The notes under the pieces: model-generated | The model's input: the letters and a program-made list of their open reading frames with translations, nothing else | What the model was told of the DNA's origin: nothing | The model's database searches: none | In this document: piece after piece, positions 16,735 to 26,052 of the stretch | Layout: each line of letters begins with the position of its first letter | How positions within the stretch are numbered: position 1 is the first letter of the stretch | Origin: Bacteroides sp. | GTDB lineage: Bacteria > Bacteroidota > Bacteroidia > Bacteroidales > Bacteroidaceae | DNA length: 58,206 nt | Assembly (NCBI GenBank): GCA_019414725.1 | Contig: DXLM01000010.1 | Coordinates: forward strand, 1 to 58,206 | Reading direction: 5' to 3' | Program-made: the position numbers and the translations under genes

Positions 16735-18516
16735 TTATTCTTTACTCAATGTAAATATGAATTCCAGACCTCCACCGGGGGTATTTTTAGCGAAGATTGT
16801 TCCGCCATGCAGAATGACTGCGTTTTTTACAATAGCTAGTCCCAGTCCGGTACCGCCCAATTTGCGTGAACGTCCTTTGTCCACCCGATAGAAACGCTCG
16901 AACAAACGGCTTAGATGTTCGGGTCCTACTCCTACGCCTGTGTCCGAGAAACTGAAATAATAAAAACGTTCGTCTTCACGGAAACAGCGGATGGTTATGG
17001 AAATATGAGTTCCTGCGTATGCAATGGCGTTGTCTGTCAGATTCCGGAAGATGGAGTATAGCAGGGAAGAATTGCCTTGTACGGTCAGTCCTTCAGGCAG
17101 CATATTGTGGGCTGTGATCTGCTTTTCTTCCAGTTCCAAAGTTACTTCGTTCAGGATATTCCGCATCATGGTGGTGAGGTTTACCGGTTCTGTTTCTATC
17201 ATGTTCGGAGCTTCTTCCATGCGGGTAAGTACGGAGATATCCCGTAACAGATGTGCCAGCCGGTTACTTTGTGCATAGCTTCTCTCCAGGAAAGCATTGA
17301 TTTTCTCACGGGGCAGAGTAGGGTTGTTTACTATGGTTTCCAGATATCCCTGTATGCTGCTTACAGGAGTTTTCAATTCGTGGGCGATATTCTGTGTCAG
17401 CTGTTTTTTCAGAAGTGCCTGTTCCTTTTCCTGAGTGATGTCATTGATGGAGATTTCAAAGCTGTCATCTTGAAAGATAATGCATTCCACGGCAAAGATA
17501 CGTCCGTTTTTGTCTATATTCAATGACATTCGTTTCTCTTCTTTGCCGATACTGCGTTCCTTGTTTTTTGTAATGAAACGGGTGATGGGCTGCAATTCGG
17601 GGATGGAGAAGATCTCTTCCGTAGAACTCAGATTTTTGTCCGAGATAAGGTTGGCGTATTGTGTGAACAGATTATTTACCAGAATCTCTTCTTTGCGGTG
17701 GTTGAATACGCCTAAGCCTTCGTGCGAGATCTGGAGATGGGTGATCAGTTTCTCGCGTTCGATATATAAATCTTCTTTTGCCTGATGCAGACGTTTGTAA
17801 ATCTGGATGATATGTTGGGATATTTCGCCCAGTTCGTTTTTGGGAAAGGTATCCTGCATATCAGTGTCTATCGGTTCATTGCGGTCGGCTTTCATGGCAA
17901 ATTGTTGCAATTTGGTGATAGACATTCCCAATTTATGTGTGAATCGGTAGAACACAATTATTAATATCAGGCTGATTATCAGTGTGAACCATACATAATG
18001 AGAGTCTGCTTTCAGGTGTCTCATCAGACTGACATTATAGGGAAGAGCCGAACGAATGATATAGTCCAGGTTAGGATAATACTTTGCCGAATAGAAAAAT
18101 TCACCGCCCAGGCTTTCCGATTGTCTGTTAATGGAGTAGCCGCTGCCATAAATGATGGCTTCTTTTATTTCCTGACGGTTATGGTGGTTCTCGAAGTGGC
18201 TGGGATCTTTTTCCAGATTGTCATAAATTACAGTACCATTCTTGTTGATCAGTGTCACGCGTAGATCTTCAAAGGTGTGTTCGCAAACATAGTCGTTCAA
18301 TTGTTGAATATTCAGTGTATCCCTGCCACGGAGAAAATCATTCAGGCGGTCGTTGTAATTCTGGAGTTGTGTGTTCAGCAATTCTATTTTGTATTCCTTC
18401 TCCCTGCGATATTGGAATGCCATGAAACAGATGGCGAATGCTATGAATAAGGAAATTACCGACAAGAATAGTTTCTTGTTGAATGACAGGACGTGGCTGG
18501 ATAATTTAATAGTCAT
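16735..18516 (-). CDS. Membrane sensor histidine kinase (PhoR-like)
   Basis: 593 residues. One transmembrane helix (about 13-31), a periplasmic sensor region (about 32-170), a second helix (about 174-193), a HAMP-like linker, a PAS-like segment (about 250-365), then HisKA with the phospho-acceptor His in NIAHELKTPVSSIQGYLE (near 387) and an ATPase domain with N-box NLTDNAIAYA, G1 DTGVGVG and G2 GTGLGLAIVKN. It phosphorylates the response regulator encoded 18 nt upstream. The signal is unknown; the layout resembles PhoR, but no phosphate genes are adjacent. Confidence 0.93.
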   Translation of the reverse strand: MTIKLSSHVLSFNKKLFLSVISLFIAFAICFMAFQYRREKEYKIELLNTQLQNYNDRLNDFLRGRDTLNIQQLNDYVCEHTFEDLRVTLINKNGTVIYDNLEKDPSHFENHHNRQEIKEAIIYGSGYSINRQSESLGGEFFYSAKYYPNLDYIIRSALPYNVSLMRHLKADSHYVWFTLIISLILIIVFYRFTHKLGMSITKLQQFAMKADRNEPIDTDMQDTFPKNELGEISQHIIQIYKRLHQAKEDLYIEREKLITHLQISHEGLGVFNHRKEEILVNNLFTQYANLISDKNLSSTEEIFSIPELQPITRFITKNKERSIGKEEKRMSLNIDKNGRIFAVECIIFQDDSFEISINDITQEKEQALLKKQLTQNIAHELKTPVSSIQGYLETIVNNPTLPREKINAFLERSYAQSNRLAHLLRDISVLTRMEEAPNMIETEPVNLTTMMRNILNEVTLELEEKQITAHNMLPEGLTVQGNSSLLYSIFRNLTDNAIAYAGTHISITIRCFREDERFYYFSFSDTGVGVGPEHLSRLFERFYRVDKGRSRKLGGTGLGLAIVKNAVILHGGTIFAKNTPGGGLEFIFTLSKE

Positions 18517-18534
18517 GGAAAGGTACAGGTTAGG

Positions 18535-19224
18535 TTATTCGCATTCAAAACAGTATCCGTATCCCAGGCGGGTGACGATGCATTTTCCATATTCGCCTAT
18601 TTTTTTACGCAGGCGGGTAATGTTGACGTCAATGGTACGGTCCAGCACATAGACTTCCTCCTGCCATACTTTAGCCAGAATATCTTCGCGTGAGAATACG
18701 CGGCCTTTGTTTTGTAACAACAGCAACAGGATTTCGAATTCTTTTTTTGTCAGGGAAATTTCTATACCGTCTATGCTGACTTTCTTCTTGGTTATGTCGA
18801 CTAAAAGCCCTTTGTACTGTAATTGTTCTTGCGCTTCTTTTCCCTGTGTAGGGCTGGTGCGTCGAAGGACAGCCTTAACGCGTGCTATAACTTCGCGCAG
18901 TGAAAATGGCTTCGAGATATAGTCGTCGGCTCCCAAGTTGAACCCTGTTACGGTATCGTTTTCAGTATCTTTAGCAGTAATGAATATAATGGGAATAGAA
19001 GCAGTAGCTTTATTCTTTTTCAGCATGTTCGCCATTTTGAATCCTGATATTTCTCCCATCATCACATCCAGCAACAGCAAGTTGTATTGGGTCAGTTCCA
19101 TCTTCAGGGCTTCTTCGGCGGAGTTTGCCGTGTCCACAAAATACCCTTCGTTTTCTAAATTGAATTTAAGAATCTCGCATAGATCTTCTTCATCGTCAAC
19201 TACTAAAATGCGGTAATCATTCAT
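18535..19224 (-). CDS. OmpR/PhoB-family response regulator
   Basis: 229 residues. The receiver domain (1-120) has the acidic pair DDEED near 10, the phospho-acceptor Asp in LLLDVMMGE near 54, the Thr in FITAKD and the Lys in YISKPFS near 106. The C-terminal winged helix (about 130-229) contains LTKKEFEILLLLLQNKGRVFSREDIL and DRTIDVNITRLRKKIG. It binds DNA to control transcription and is paired with the kinase that follows. Confidence 0.95.
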   Translation of the reverse strand: MNDYRILVVDDEEDLCEILKFNLENEGYFVDTANSAEEALKMELTQYNLLLLDVMMGEISGFKMANMLKKNKATASIPIIFITAKDTENDTVTGFNLGADDYISKPFSLREVIARVKAVLRRTSPTQGKEAQEQLQYKGLLVDITKKKVSIDGIEISLTKKEFEILLLLLQNKGRVFSREDILAKVWQEEVYVLDRTIDVNITRLRKKIGEYGKCIVTRLGYGYCFECE

Positions 19225-19245
19225 ATATCCATCTTTTTAATACTA

Positions 19246-19277
19246 CAAAACTAATCTTTTTTGATCAGCACTGCAAA
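19246..19277 (-). promoter_or_regulatory. Promoter of the response regulator/kinase operon
   Basis: On the minus strand TTTG (19277-19274) is followed by 20 nt and TAGTTTTG (19253-19246), a full -33/-7 match, 22 nt upstream of the regulator ATG. The 196-nt space to the asparaginase gene holds nothing else clear beyond a short ATCATCC/GGATGAT hairpin at 19386-19403. Confidence 0.7.
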
Positions 19278-19420
19278 AATGGAGCATTTTTATTACTATT
19301 TGATGAAACAAATATTACAAAAAGATTACATGCTATAAAATCGTTAAGTTCTCATCGCAGATTACACCATTTTAATGATTCTGCAATCATCCCGCCGGAT
19401 GATAATTGGAACGCAATAAA

Positions 19421-20464
19421 TTATGATTTCGTAAACTCTCCGGCTACCGGAATACTCATTTGGTAACGTATTTCTCTTTCACTTTTTCCGTGTCCCAAAA
19501 GGAACATCAGTTTGGTTAGAACGGATTCCACCGTACTGTCATAGCCGCTGATGACCCCTGCGTCCAGCAGATGGAGCCCGGTTTCATACCTTCCCATTTC
19601 CACTGTTCCAGTAGAGCATTGGGAGATGTTGACAATGATGATTCCCCGTGAGGTGGCATCCCTTAGAAGTTCGATGAACCACGGCTTTTGCGGAGCGTTG
19701 CCCGAACCGTAGGTCTTTAATACCACTGCGCGTAATCCCGGTGTATGCAGGATATTGCTGATCATGTTTTCCTGGATGCCCGGAAAAAGGGTCAGTATAA
19801 TTACATTGGTATCATAAAGATAGTGTGGTTTTAATGGCAGATTGGGATCGGCTTTGTGAATACGGTCATATTCATATTTTATGTGGATGCCTGCTGTTGC
19901 CAGCGAAGGGAAATTGTATGAACGGAACGCATTGAAATTCTCCGCATTGATTTTTGTGGTACGGTTTCCGCGCAACAGATGGTTTTCGAAGAAGATGCAT
20001 ACTTCGGGTACAATAGCAGTGCCGTCCGGATGTTTGGCAGCGGCTATTTCTATGGAAGTGATCAGATTTTCCTTTCCATCGGTGCGCAACATGCCGATGG
20101 GTAACTGGCTACCCGTCAGGATAACCGGCTTGCTCAGGTTTTCCAGCATGAAGCTGAGTGCTGAAGCGGTGTATGCCATGGTGTCTGTACCGTGCAGAAT
20201 GACGAACCCGTCAAAATTGTCATAATTGTATTTGATGATCTTGACTAACTTGGCCCACAAGGCAGGTTCCATATCCGAAGAGTCAATGGGGGGATTGAAC
20301 TGGTAAGAGGAGATGCGATAGTTGAACCGCTTCAATTCGGGGACATTGTCTTGCAACTGGTCGAAATTGAAGGCTTCTAGTGCACCTGTCTCAGGATTTT
20401 CAATCATGCCGATCGTACCGCCTGTGTATATTAGCAAAACGGAAGGATATTCACTCTGTGTCAT
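19421..20464 (-). CDS. ansA: Type I L-asparaginase
   Basis: 347 residues from the ATG at 20464. A longer frame reaches 20542, but a promoter lies inside that extension, which supports the shorter start (MTQSEYPSVLLIYTGGTIGM). It hydrolyses asparagine to aspartate and ammonia. The two Thr motifs are TGGTIGM (near 14) and HGTDTMAYTAS (near 86), and there is no signal peptide, so it is the cytoplasmic AnsA type (E. coli AnsA has 338 residues) and not the periplasmic AnsB. Confidence 0.94.
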   Translation of the reverse strand: MTQSEYPSVLLIYTGGTIGMIENPETGALEAFNFDQLQDNVPELKRFNYRISSYQFNPPIDSSDMEPALWAKLVKIIKYNYDNFDGFVILHGTDTMAYTASALSFMLENLSKPVILTGSQLPIGMLRTDGKENLITSIEIAAAKHPDGTAIVPEVCIFFENHLLRGNRTTKINAENFNAFRSYNFPSLATAGIHIKYEYDRIHKADPNLPLKPHYLYDTNVIILTLFPGIQENMISNILHTPGLRAVVLKTYGSGNAPQKPWFIELLRDATSRGIIIVNISQCSTGTVEMGRYETGLHLLDAGVISGYDSTVESVLTKLMFLLGHGKSEREIRYQMSIPVAGEFTKS

Positions 20465-20489
20465 GCGCTTTTCTTGTTTAATTTTGGCA

Positions 20490-20521
20490 CAAAGATAGTA
20501 ATTATGTGTAACTATGACAAA
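20490..20521 (-). promoter_or_regulatory. Promoter of ansA
   Basis: TTTG (20521-20518), 20 nt, then TATCTTTG (20497-20490) on the minus strand, 26 nt upstream of the chosen ATG. It fixes the start codon because the longer reading would begin upstream of the transcript. Confidence 0.75.
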
Positions 20522-20607
20522 AATAAGAGAGGGAAATAACAAAATGTTTTTCTTTATAGGTGATAACTGCTTCTGCCGGATGCTGTGGATGGAAGAAGTA
20601 GAAAGAT

Positions 20608-20659
20608 CAGGTATAAGATTATAGATCTTACTGCTGCAAGATATATAATCTTATACCTG
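20608..20659 (-). terminator. Large hairpin after the trp operon
   Basis: 16-bp perfect arms (CAGGTATAAGATTATA and its complement at 20644-20659) close a 20-nt loop that itself folds (ATCTT/AAGAT). It lies between trpA and ansA, both on the minus strand. There is no U tract, so it may be a transcript end or stability element. It shares the string TGCAAGATATA with the palindrome at 54514-54557. Confidence 0.5.
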
Positions 20660-20741
20660 TAAGGTATTATATTTTTCACTTGTATCGCCATGATCTTTCA
20701 GGTGGATTTTTGAAGAAGAGGATGTTACGAGTTGTGAAAGG

Positions 20742-21518
20742 TTAGTTTTTCAAGGCTTCCAGCAGCTTGTCCGCTGCTTTTTCCGTATCTCCGTCTTCTT
20801 CATCCAGCAAGGTCACGAATTTACTGCCGATGATGGCTCCTGCGGCATGAGCGGATGCGGTTTCGAAGGTTTGCTTATTGGAAATTCCGAAACCTATCAT
20901 GCGGGGATTGCGTAAATTCATGTCGGCGATGCGTTGGAAATAGGCTTGTTTCTGTGCGTTGAAATCTTTTTGAGCACCGGTGATAGCGGCGGAAGATACC
21001 ATATAGATAAAACCGTCGGTGTGTTCATCAATCAGGCGGATACGTTCTTCACTGGTTTCCGGAGTGATGAGCATGATGATTCTCACATTCTGTTCCTCGG
21101 CTATGGAACGATATTCCTCCATATAATCTTTGAAAGGCAAGTCGGGGATAATCACTCCGTCGATTCCCGTCTCCCGGCAAGTGCGGCAGAAATCCTTGAA
21201 TCCATATTGCATGATGGGATTGAGATATCCCATCAGCACCAGCGGAATCTGTACTTCTTTACGGATATCTTTCAGTTGGTCGAAAAGGAGCTTCAGTGTC
21301 ATGCCGTTTTTCAAGGCGCGGGTGGCGGCGTGCTGGATAACGGGACCGTCAGCCATCGGGTCACTGAAAGGAATGCCGATTTCAATCATGTTAATCCCTT
21401 TTTTTTCCAGGACTTTGATGGTGCTTGCCGTACCTTCTAAGGTAGGAAAGCCTGCGCAAAAATAAATAGAGAGGATGTCTTTTTGCTTGGTACTGAATAA
21501 CTGGTTGATTCTGTTCAT
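20742..21518 (-). CDS. trpA: Tryptophan synthase alpha chain
   Basis: 258 residues from ATG 21518 (MNRINQLFSTKQ). The ATG overlaps the trpF stop as ATGA, so the longer frame to 21620 is an artefact. It cleaves indole-3-glycerol phosphate to indole and G3P. Signature stretches are IEIGIPFSDPMADGPVIQ (catalytic Glu and Asp-60 equivalent) and GVIIPDLPFKD, and GFGISNKQ closes the phosphate site. It is last of the operon; indole is channelled to TrpB encoded at the operon's other end. Confidence 0.96.
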   Translation of the reverse strand: MNRINQLFSTKQKDILSIYFCAGFPTLEGTASTIKVLEKKGINMIEIGIPFSDPMADGPVIQHAATRALKNGMTLKLLFDQLKDIRKEVQIPLVLMGYLNPIMQYGFKDFCRTCRETGIDGVIIPDLPFKDYMEEYRSIAEEQNVRIIMLITPETSEERIRLIDEHTDGFIYMVSSAAITGAQKDFNAQKQAYFQRIADMNLRNPRMIGFGISNKQTFETASAHAAGAIIGSKFVTLLDEEDGDTEKAADKLLEALKN

Positions 21519-22132
21519 TGTATTTTTTGTTTTAATTGGTTTATAAATGTGTGGACGGCGGCGGCGTCTTTCAGAGCCGGAGCGGTCTCGAATCCGCTGT
21601 TCAGGTCGATACCTGCCCATTGTTCATGCTTGAATTGCAACAAAAGGGAAAGACTGCCGGGCCGGAGACCGCCACTCAGCAGGAAAGGCGTCTTTCCCTG
21701 ATAGGCTTGCAGGATATTCCAGTTGAAGGTTTTGCCGGAACCGCCATATCCGGAGCAGGCAGTGTCGAAAAGAAAGTAATCGCAAATGCCCTCATAACAA
21801 CCGGCGGATTGCAGGTCACTTTTCTGTGCTATGGAAAAAACTTTAATGACTCCCAGTCCGGCGGCTTTTAATTTGCGGCATTGTTCCGGTGTCTCCCTGC
21901 CATGCAACTGGATATGGTGCAGACCGAATTCCTGTGCTTTCAGCAGGATGTTTTCGCTGCTTTCGTTGACGAAGATCCCGATCCGGTGGCATTGTTCCGG
22001 TAGGTATTCCGGACGATGTGATACGTAGCGGGCAGATTGGGGGAAGAAGATGAAGCCCATCCAGTCTGCTCCGGCTTGCTCTATGGCGCGTATGTTTTCG
22101 GGCTCGCGCATACCGCATACCTTGATAATCAT
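21515..22132 (-). CDS. trpF: Phosphoribosylanthranilate isomerase
   Basis: 205 residues, a stand-alone TrpF. It converts PRA to CdRP in tryptophan synthesis. The start KVCGMREPENIRAI holds the catalytic Cys; GADWMGFIFFPQSARYV, HIQLHGRE, an Asp in FDTACSGYGGSGKTFNW and LSGGLRPG are all present. It overlaps trpA by 4 nt and starts 12 nt after the trpC stop. Confidence 0.96.
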   Translation of the reverse strand: MIIKVCGMREPENIRAIEQAGADWMGFIFFPQSARYVSHRPEYLPEQCHRIGIFVNESSENILLKAQEFGLHHIQLHGRETPEQCRKLKAAGLGVIKVFSIAQKSDLQSAGCYEGICDYFLFDTACSGYGGSGKTFNWNILQAYQGKTPFLLSGGLRPGSLSLLLQFKHEQWAGIDLNSGFETAPALKDAAAVHTFINQLKQKIQ

Positions 22133-22144
22133 TGTTGCTTCATC

Positions 22145-22933
22145 CTAACATTTCTCTAGTTGGGTTATAAATTTTTTTAAGGCTTCTCCCGGTGCGGGTG
22201 TTTTCATGAAGTTTTCCCCTATCAGGAAGCCTCGGAAGCCGGCAGCCCGGAGTTGTTTGACTGTTTCGGGGCTGGAGATGCCGCTTTCAGAGATCCGGAG
22301 CATTTCTTCGGGTAGTTTTTCCGCCAGACGGAAAGAGTTTTCCACCTCTGTGTGGAAGCTTCCCAGATTACGGTTGTTGACTCCCACCATGTCAATGTTC
22401 TCGTCTATATATTCCAGTTCTTGCTCGTTGTGGATTTCCAGCAGGACTTCCAGTTCCAGTTCATGGGCTTTGAGGGCTAGGGCTTTGCATTGCTCTTTCT
22501 TCAAAGCGGCGGCTATAAGAAGGATAGCGTCCGCTCCTACGATGCGTGCCTGATAAAGTTGGTATTCATCTATAATGAAATCTTTCCTTAGAATGGGAAG
22601 TTGCACGTGGGGGCGTGCCGAACGGATATCTTTCAGGCTGCCGCCGAAGTATTTTTCATCGGTGAGGATGGAAAGTGCGGAGGCTCCGGCCGCTTCGTAA
22701 GCGGGAGGAATGGTATCTGCCTGTGCGTCTTCTTTTATCCATCCTTTGGAGGGAGAGCGACGCTTGAACTCGGAGATGATGCCGTAAGGAGAAGAGGCAA
22801 GACTGGCACGCATACTGATACGTGGCATGGGTTCGTTACAATTGTTTATCAGCATTTCTTTGCTGATGGCAGCCTTTTGCAGTTCGATCTCGATCTGCTT
22901 GCAGGCGATGATTTCTGTTAATATATCTGTCAT
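22145..22933 (-). CDS. trpC: Indole-3-glycerol phosphate synthase
   Basis: 262 residues from ATG 22933 (MTDILTEIIACKQ), which matches the usual N-terminus. An upstream ATG at 22975 overlaps the trpD stop as ATGA and would add 14 residues; coupling favours it, family length favours the shorter form. Catalytic pieces: GIISEFKRRSPSKG (Lys), PILRKDFIIDEYQL (Lys) and LEVLLEIHNEQE (Glu), then GVNNRNL and SESGIS. It closes the indole ring from CdRP. Confidence 0.95.
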   Translation of the reverse strand: MTDILTEIIACKQIEIELQKAAISKEMLINNCNEPMPRISMRASLASSPYGIISEFKRRSPSKGWIKEDAQADTIPPAYEAAGASALSILTDEKYFGGSLKDIRSARPHVQLPILRKDFIIDEYQLYQARIVGADAILLIAAALKKEQCKALALKAHELELEVLLEIHNEQELEYIDENIDMVGVNNRNLGSFHTEVENSFRLAEKLPEEMLRISESGISSPETVKQLRAAGFRGFLIGENFMKTPAPGEALKKFITQLEKC

Positions 22934-22971
22934 TGTATGAGGCGTTTGGTAGTGGAATACCGGGTGTGTAG

Positions 22972-23967
22972 TCAACTGTTCAGTTCCACAAATTTTTTCA
23001 ATGTATTCAATGCTTTTCCGCTTTCCAATGATTCACGGGCGATGGCCACGCATTCTTCTATCGGTTTGGCCGGTTCCATGGCTTGTATGGCAAAAGAAGC
23101 GTTAATCAGTACACAGTCTGTCTGGGCTTTGGTGGCTTTGTTCTCCAGTACGTTATTGAAGATTTTCGACGCTTCTTCGGGAGTGTTCCCACCATAAAGC
23201 TCTTCTTGTCTGGCGAGAGAGAAGCCTAGTTCGGATGGCTTGTAGATGGTTTCGTAGCGATTGGTCATCACTTTGAATTCATCGGTCAGTGAGATTTCGT
23301 CGTAACCGTCCAGGTTGTTTACTACGGCAAAGCCAATGCCCAGTTTTTGGAACACATTGGTATAAAGGCGCATTTGCGGCAGATCGGCGACTCCTAGAAG
23401 TTGGTAAGCCGGAAGACATGGATTAACCAGCGGACCTAGCAGGTTGAATATGGTACGTACTTGCAGTGCTTTGCGGACAGGGCCTACACTTTTCATGGCA
23501 GGATTGAACAACTGGGCATGCATATAGACCATTCCACATTCTTCCATAGAACGGGTCAGCTTATCCGGATTGTTCGTGAATTTTACACCGTGTTGTTCGA
23601 TGACATTGCTGGCTCCGCTGACGGAAGTCGCGCCATAGTTGCCGTGTTTGGCAACATGATATCCGGCTCCTGCTACAATGAAGCAGGCGCAAGTAGAGAT
23701 ATTGAAGGTATTTTTTCCATCACCGCCTGTGCCCACAATGTCAATAGGGGTGTAAGCGGAAAAGTCTATAGGTATGCGGGTGGTGAGCAATGCTTCACGG
23801 AAACCTATCAATTCTTCTACTTTGATGCCGCGCATTTGGAAAACGGTCAGCAGGGCGGCTATCTGTGCGTCGTTATACATTCCCCGGGTTATGTTGAGCA
23901 GCAAATTCTTTGCTTCTTTTCGGGTCAGTTCCTCGTGATTGAAGAGGCGGGATAATATAGCTTTCAT
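22972..23967 (-). CDS. trpD: Anthranilate phosphoribosyltransferase
   Basis: 331 residues. It joins anthranilate and PRPP. The N-terminal helices (LTRKEAKNLLLNITRGMYNDAQIAALL) are followed by the PRPP-binding glycine-rich GTGGDGKNTFNIST (near 81-94), and by KHGNYGATSVSGASN and RTIFNLLGPLVNP. It is stand-alone, not fused to trpG as in enterobacteria. Confidence 0.96.
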   Translation of the reverse strand: MKAILSRLFNHEELTRKEAKNLLLNITRGMYNDAQIAALLTVFQMRGIKVEELIGFREALLTTRIPIDFSAYTPIDIVGTGGDGKNTFNISTCACFIVAGAGYHVAKHGNYGATSVSGASNVIEQHGVKFTNNPDKLTRSMEECGMVYMHAQLFNPAMKSVGPVRKALQVRTIFNLLGPLVNPCLPAYQLLGVADLPQMRLYTNVFQKLGIGFAVVNNLDGYDEISLTDEFKVMTNRYETIYKPSELGFSLARQEELYGGNTPEEASKIFNNVLENKATKAQTDCVLINASFAIQAMEPAKPIEECVAIARESLESGKALNTLKKFVELNS

Positions 23968-23988
23968 ATTTATTATGTACGGTTGGGG

Positions 23989-24579
23989 TTATGCGTTTAG
24001 AAAGTTGGCTATCATGGCTTTACCATCGGGGGTTAGTACGGATTCGGGATGAAACTGGATGCCGTGGATATCGTATTCTTTATGTTTCAATGCCATGACG
24101 AGACCTTCCTGGCTTACTGCGGTTATTTCAAGGCACTCAGGGAAACCGTCCGTATCTACTACCCATGAGTGATAACGTCCTACCGGCACTTCATCCGGCA
24201 GTCCGTTGAAAATGTAATCGGTTTTCTTTCCTTTGTCTTTTGATTGGTTCTTTTTAATTGAGATGGGGGTCTGTACGCCATGAAATACTTCGCTCAGATT
24301 GGTCAGTTTGCCGCCAAAAGCTTCTCCTATGGCCTGTTCTCCCAAGCATACACCCAGAATCGGTTTCTTGCCGGCATATCTTTTAATTACTTCGAGCAGC
24401 AGGCCTGCTTCTGATGGAATACCGGGACCGGGTGAAAGAATGATTTTATCGAATTTTTCCAATTCTTCCAGTTGGAAAGCATCGTTACGTAATACGGTAA
24501 CTTCGGCTCCCAGTTCTTTTACCAAATGACTCAAATTGTAGGTAAATGAGTCATAGTTGTCTATAATTACTGTTTTCAT
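23989..24579 (-). CDS. trpG: Anthranilate synthase component II (glutamine amidotransferase)
   Basis: 196 residues. A class I glutamine amidotransferase with the nucleophile Cys in GVCLGEQAIGEAFGG (near 79) and the His-Glu pair in GIQFHPESVLTPDG (near 174). It feeds ammonia to TrpE. MKTVIIDNYDSFTYNLSHLV is the typical start. PabA can look the same, but its place between trpE and trpD fixes the call. Confidence 0.96.
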   Translation of the reverse strand: MKTVIIDNYDSFTYNLSHLVKELGAEVTVLRNDAFQLEELEKFDKIILSPGPGIPSEAGLLLEVIKRYAGKKPILGVCLGEQAIGEAFGGKLTNLSEVFHGVQTPISIKKNQSKDKGKKTDYIFNGLPDEVPVGRYHSWVVDTDGFPECLEITAVSQEGLVMALKHKEYDIHGIQFHPESVLTPDGKAMIANFLNA

Positions 24580-24591
24580 GATGATTCGTTT

Positions 24592-25992
24592 TTACATTTG
24601 TTCTGCCAGGATGATTGCTTTTTTAAGTGCTCCCAGTTTGTTGTTTACTTCTTGTAATTCGTACTCTTCATTGCTCTTAGCTACGATGCCGCCACCGGCT
24701 TGAAACCATAGTTCGTTGTTGCGGCTGACGAATGTACGAATGGTGATAGCTTGGTTCAATGTGCCGTTCAGCCCGATAAATCCGATGCAACCTCCATAGG
24801 CTCCACGGCTGTGAGGTTCGTATTCGCTGATCAGCTGCATGGCTTTTACCTTCGGAGCGCCACTCAGGGTTCCGGCCGGGAAAGTATCAATAAATGCTTT
24901 GATGGGATTGGCTTTGGGGTTCAGTTCGCCGCTGACCCGGCTTACCAGATGAATGACGTGGCTGTAATATTGAGCTTCTTTGTAAAATTCTACTTGTACA
25001 TCGTGACAGTTGCGGCTCAAGTCATTGCGTGCCAGATCTACCAGCATTACATGTTCCGCATTTTCTTTGGGATCAGCCAATAGGTTGGCGGTGAGTTCAG
25101 CATCTATTTTCTTGTCTCCGTTGCGGCGGGTGGTTCCGGCGATAGGGTCGATGGTGGCACGCCCGTTTTCTATTTTACAATGGGTTTCGGGAGAGGAACC
25201 GAAAATACGGAAGCCTCCGAAATCGAAGTAAAATAAGTAGGGGGACGGGTTGATGCTGCGTAAAGCACGGTAAAGTTTGAAGTCATCTCCTTCGTAACGT
25301 TGGATAAAACGGCGTGAAAGGACGATTTGGAAAACATCGCCGCGCATACAGTGGGCAATGCCTTTGCGGATGTTCGCCTTATGTTCTTCATCGGTCAGGG
25401 TACTGGTGGTTTCGCCCACGGCACGGAAGTCGTAAGTAGTATAGTTACGGTTGTGGATCGCTTTTTCCACATAATCCAGATGGCTGTCCTCACCGTCCTG
25501 CAACATTTCCAGTAATAACATTTCGTTGCGGAAGTCATTGAAGACAATCAGGTATTTATATAAGATATACAACATATCCGGAGCATCGTTCTTAGGATCA
25601 CGGCTGTCTTTTACATTGATATGTTCGAAATAGCGTACGGCATTGAAAGTGGTATAGCCATACAGTCCGCAGTAGTTGTTGTATTCTCCGCTTACCTTGA
25701 AACGATTCAGAAAATCGGAGATCGCATGGTCTGCCCGGAAATGTTCGCTGATGGGATGTTCTTCTATGCTGCCGTCAGGGTAGGTGGCAGTGGCTGTGCC
25801 ATGATTGATTCCGATGCTGGCTACAGGATTCAGCCCGATGAAAGAACGGTTGTTCTCACTTCCATGATAGTCGGAACTTTCCATCAGTGCACTCTGTGGG
25901 AAAATGTCGCGCACTTTCAGATAGGTACTGACCGGTGTATGCAGGTCACCCAGTATGGTTTTGCATCGGGTGGTATAGGTAAAAGTTTTCAT
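24592..25992 (-). CDS. trpE: Anthranilate synthase component I
   Basis: 466 residues. It makes anthranilate from chorismate. The N-terminal region has ALMESSDYHGSENNRSFIG, the Ser-containing feedback region that in other TrpE proteins binds tryptophan. The catalytic chorismate domain carries GDVFQIVLSRRF, PIAGTTRRNGD, DLARNDLSRN and FPAGTLSGAPKVKAM. It follows trpB by 60 nt and precedes trpG by 12 nt. Confidence 0.96.
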   Translation of the reverse strand: MKTFTYTTRCKTILGDLHTPVSTYLKVRDIFPQSALMESSDYHGSENNRSFIGLNPVASIGINHGTATATYPDGSIEEHPISEHFRADHAISDFLNRFKVSGEYNNYCGLYGYTTFNAVRYFEHINVKDSRDPKNDAPDMLYILYKYLIVFNDFRNEMLLLEMLQDGEDSHLDYVEKAIHNRNYTTYDFRAVGETTSTLTDEEHKANIRKGIAHCMRGDVFQIVLSRRFIQRYEGDDFKLYRALRSINPSPYLFYFDFGGFRIFGSSPETHCKIENGRATIDPIAGTTRRNGDKKIDAELTANLLADPKENAEHVMLVDLARNDLSRNCHDVQVEFYKEAQYYSHVIHLVSRVSGELNPKANPIKAFIDTFPAGTLSGAPKVKAMQLISEYEPHSRGAYGGCIGFIGLNGTLNQAITIRTFVSRNNELWFQAGGGIVAKSNEEYELQEVNNKLGALKKAIILAEQM

Positions 25993-26052
25993 TGTTTCTT
26001 TTCTGTTTATAGTTGTCCGTATAGGGTTTTTGCTCTCATGGGTTTCTATGTG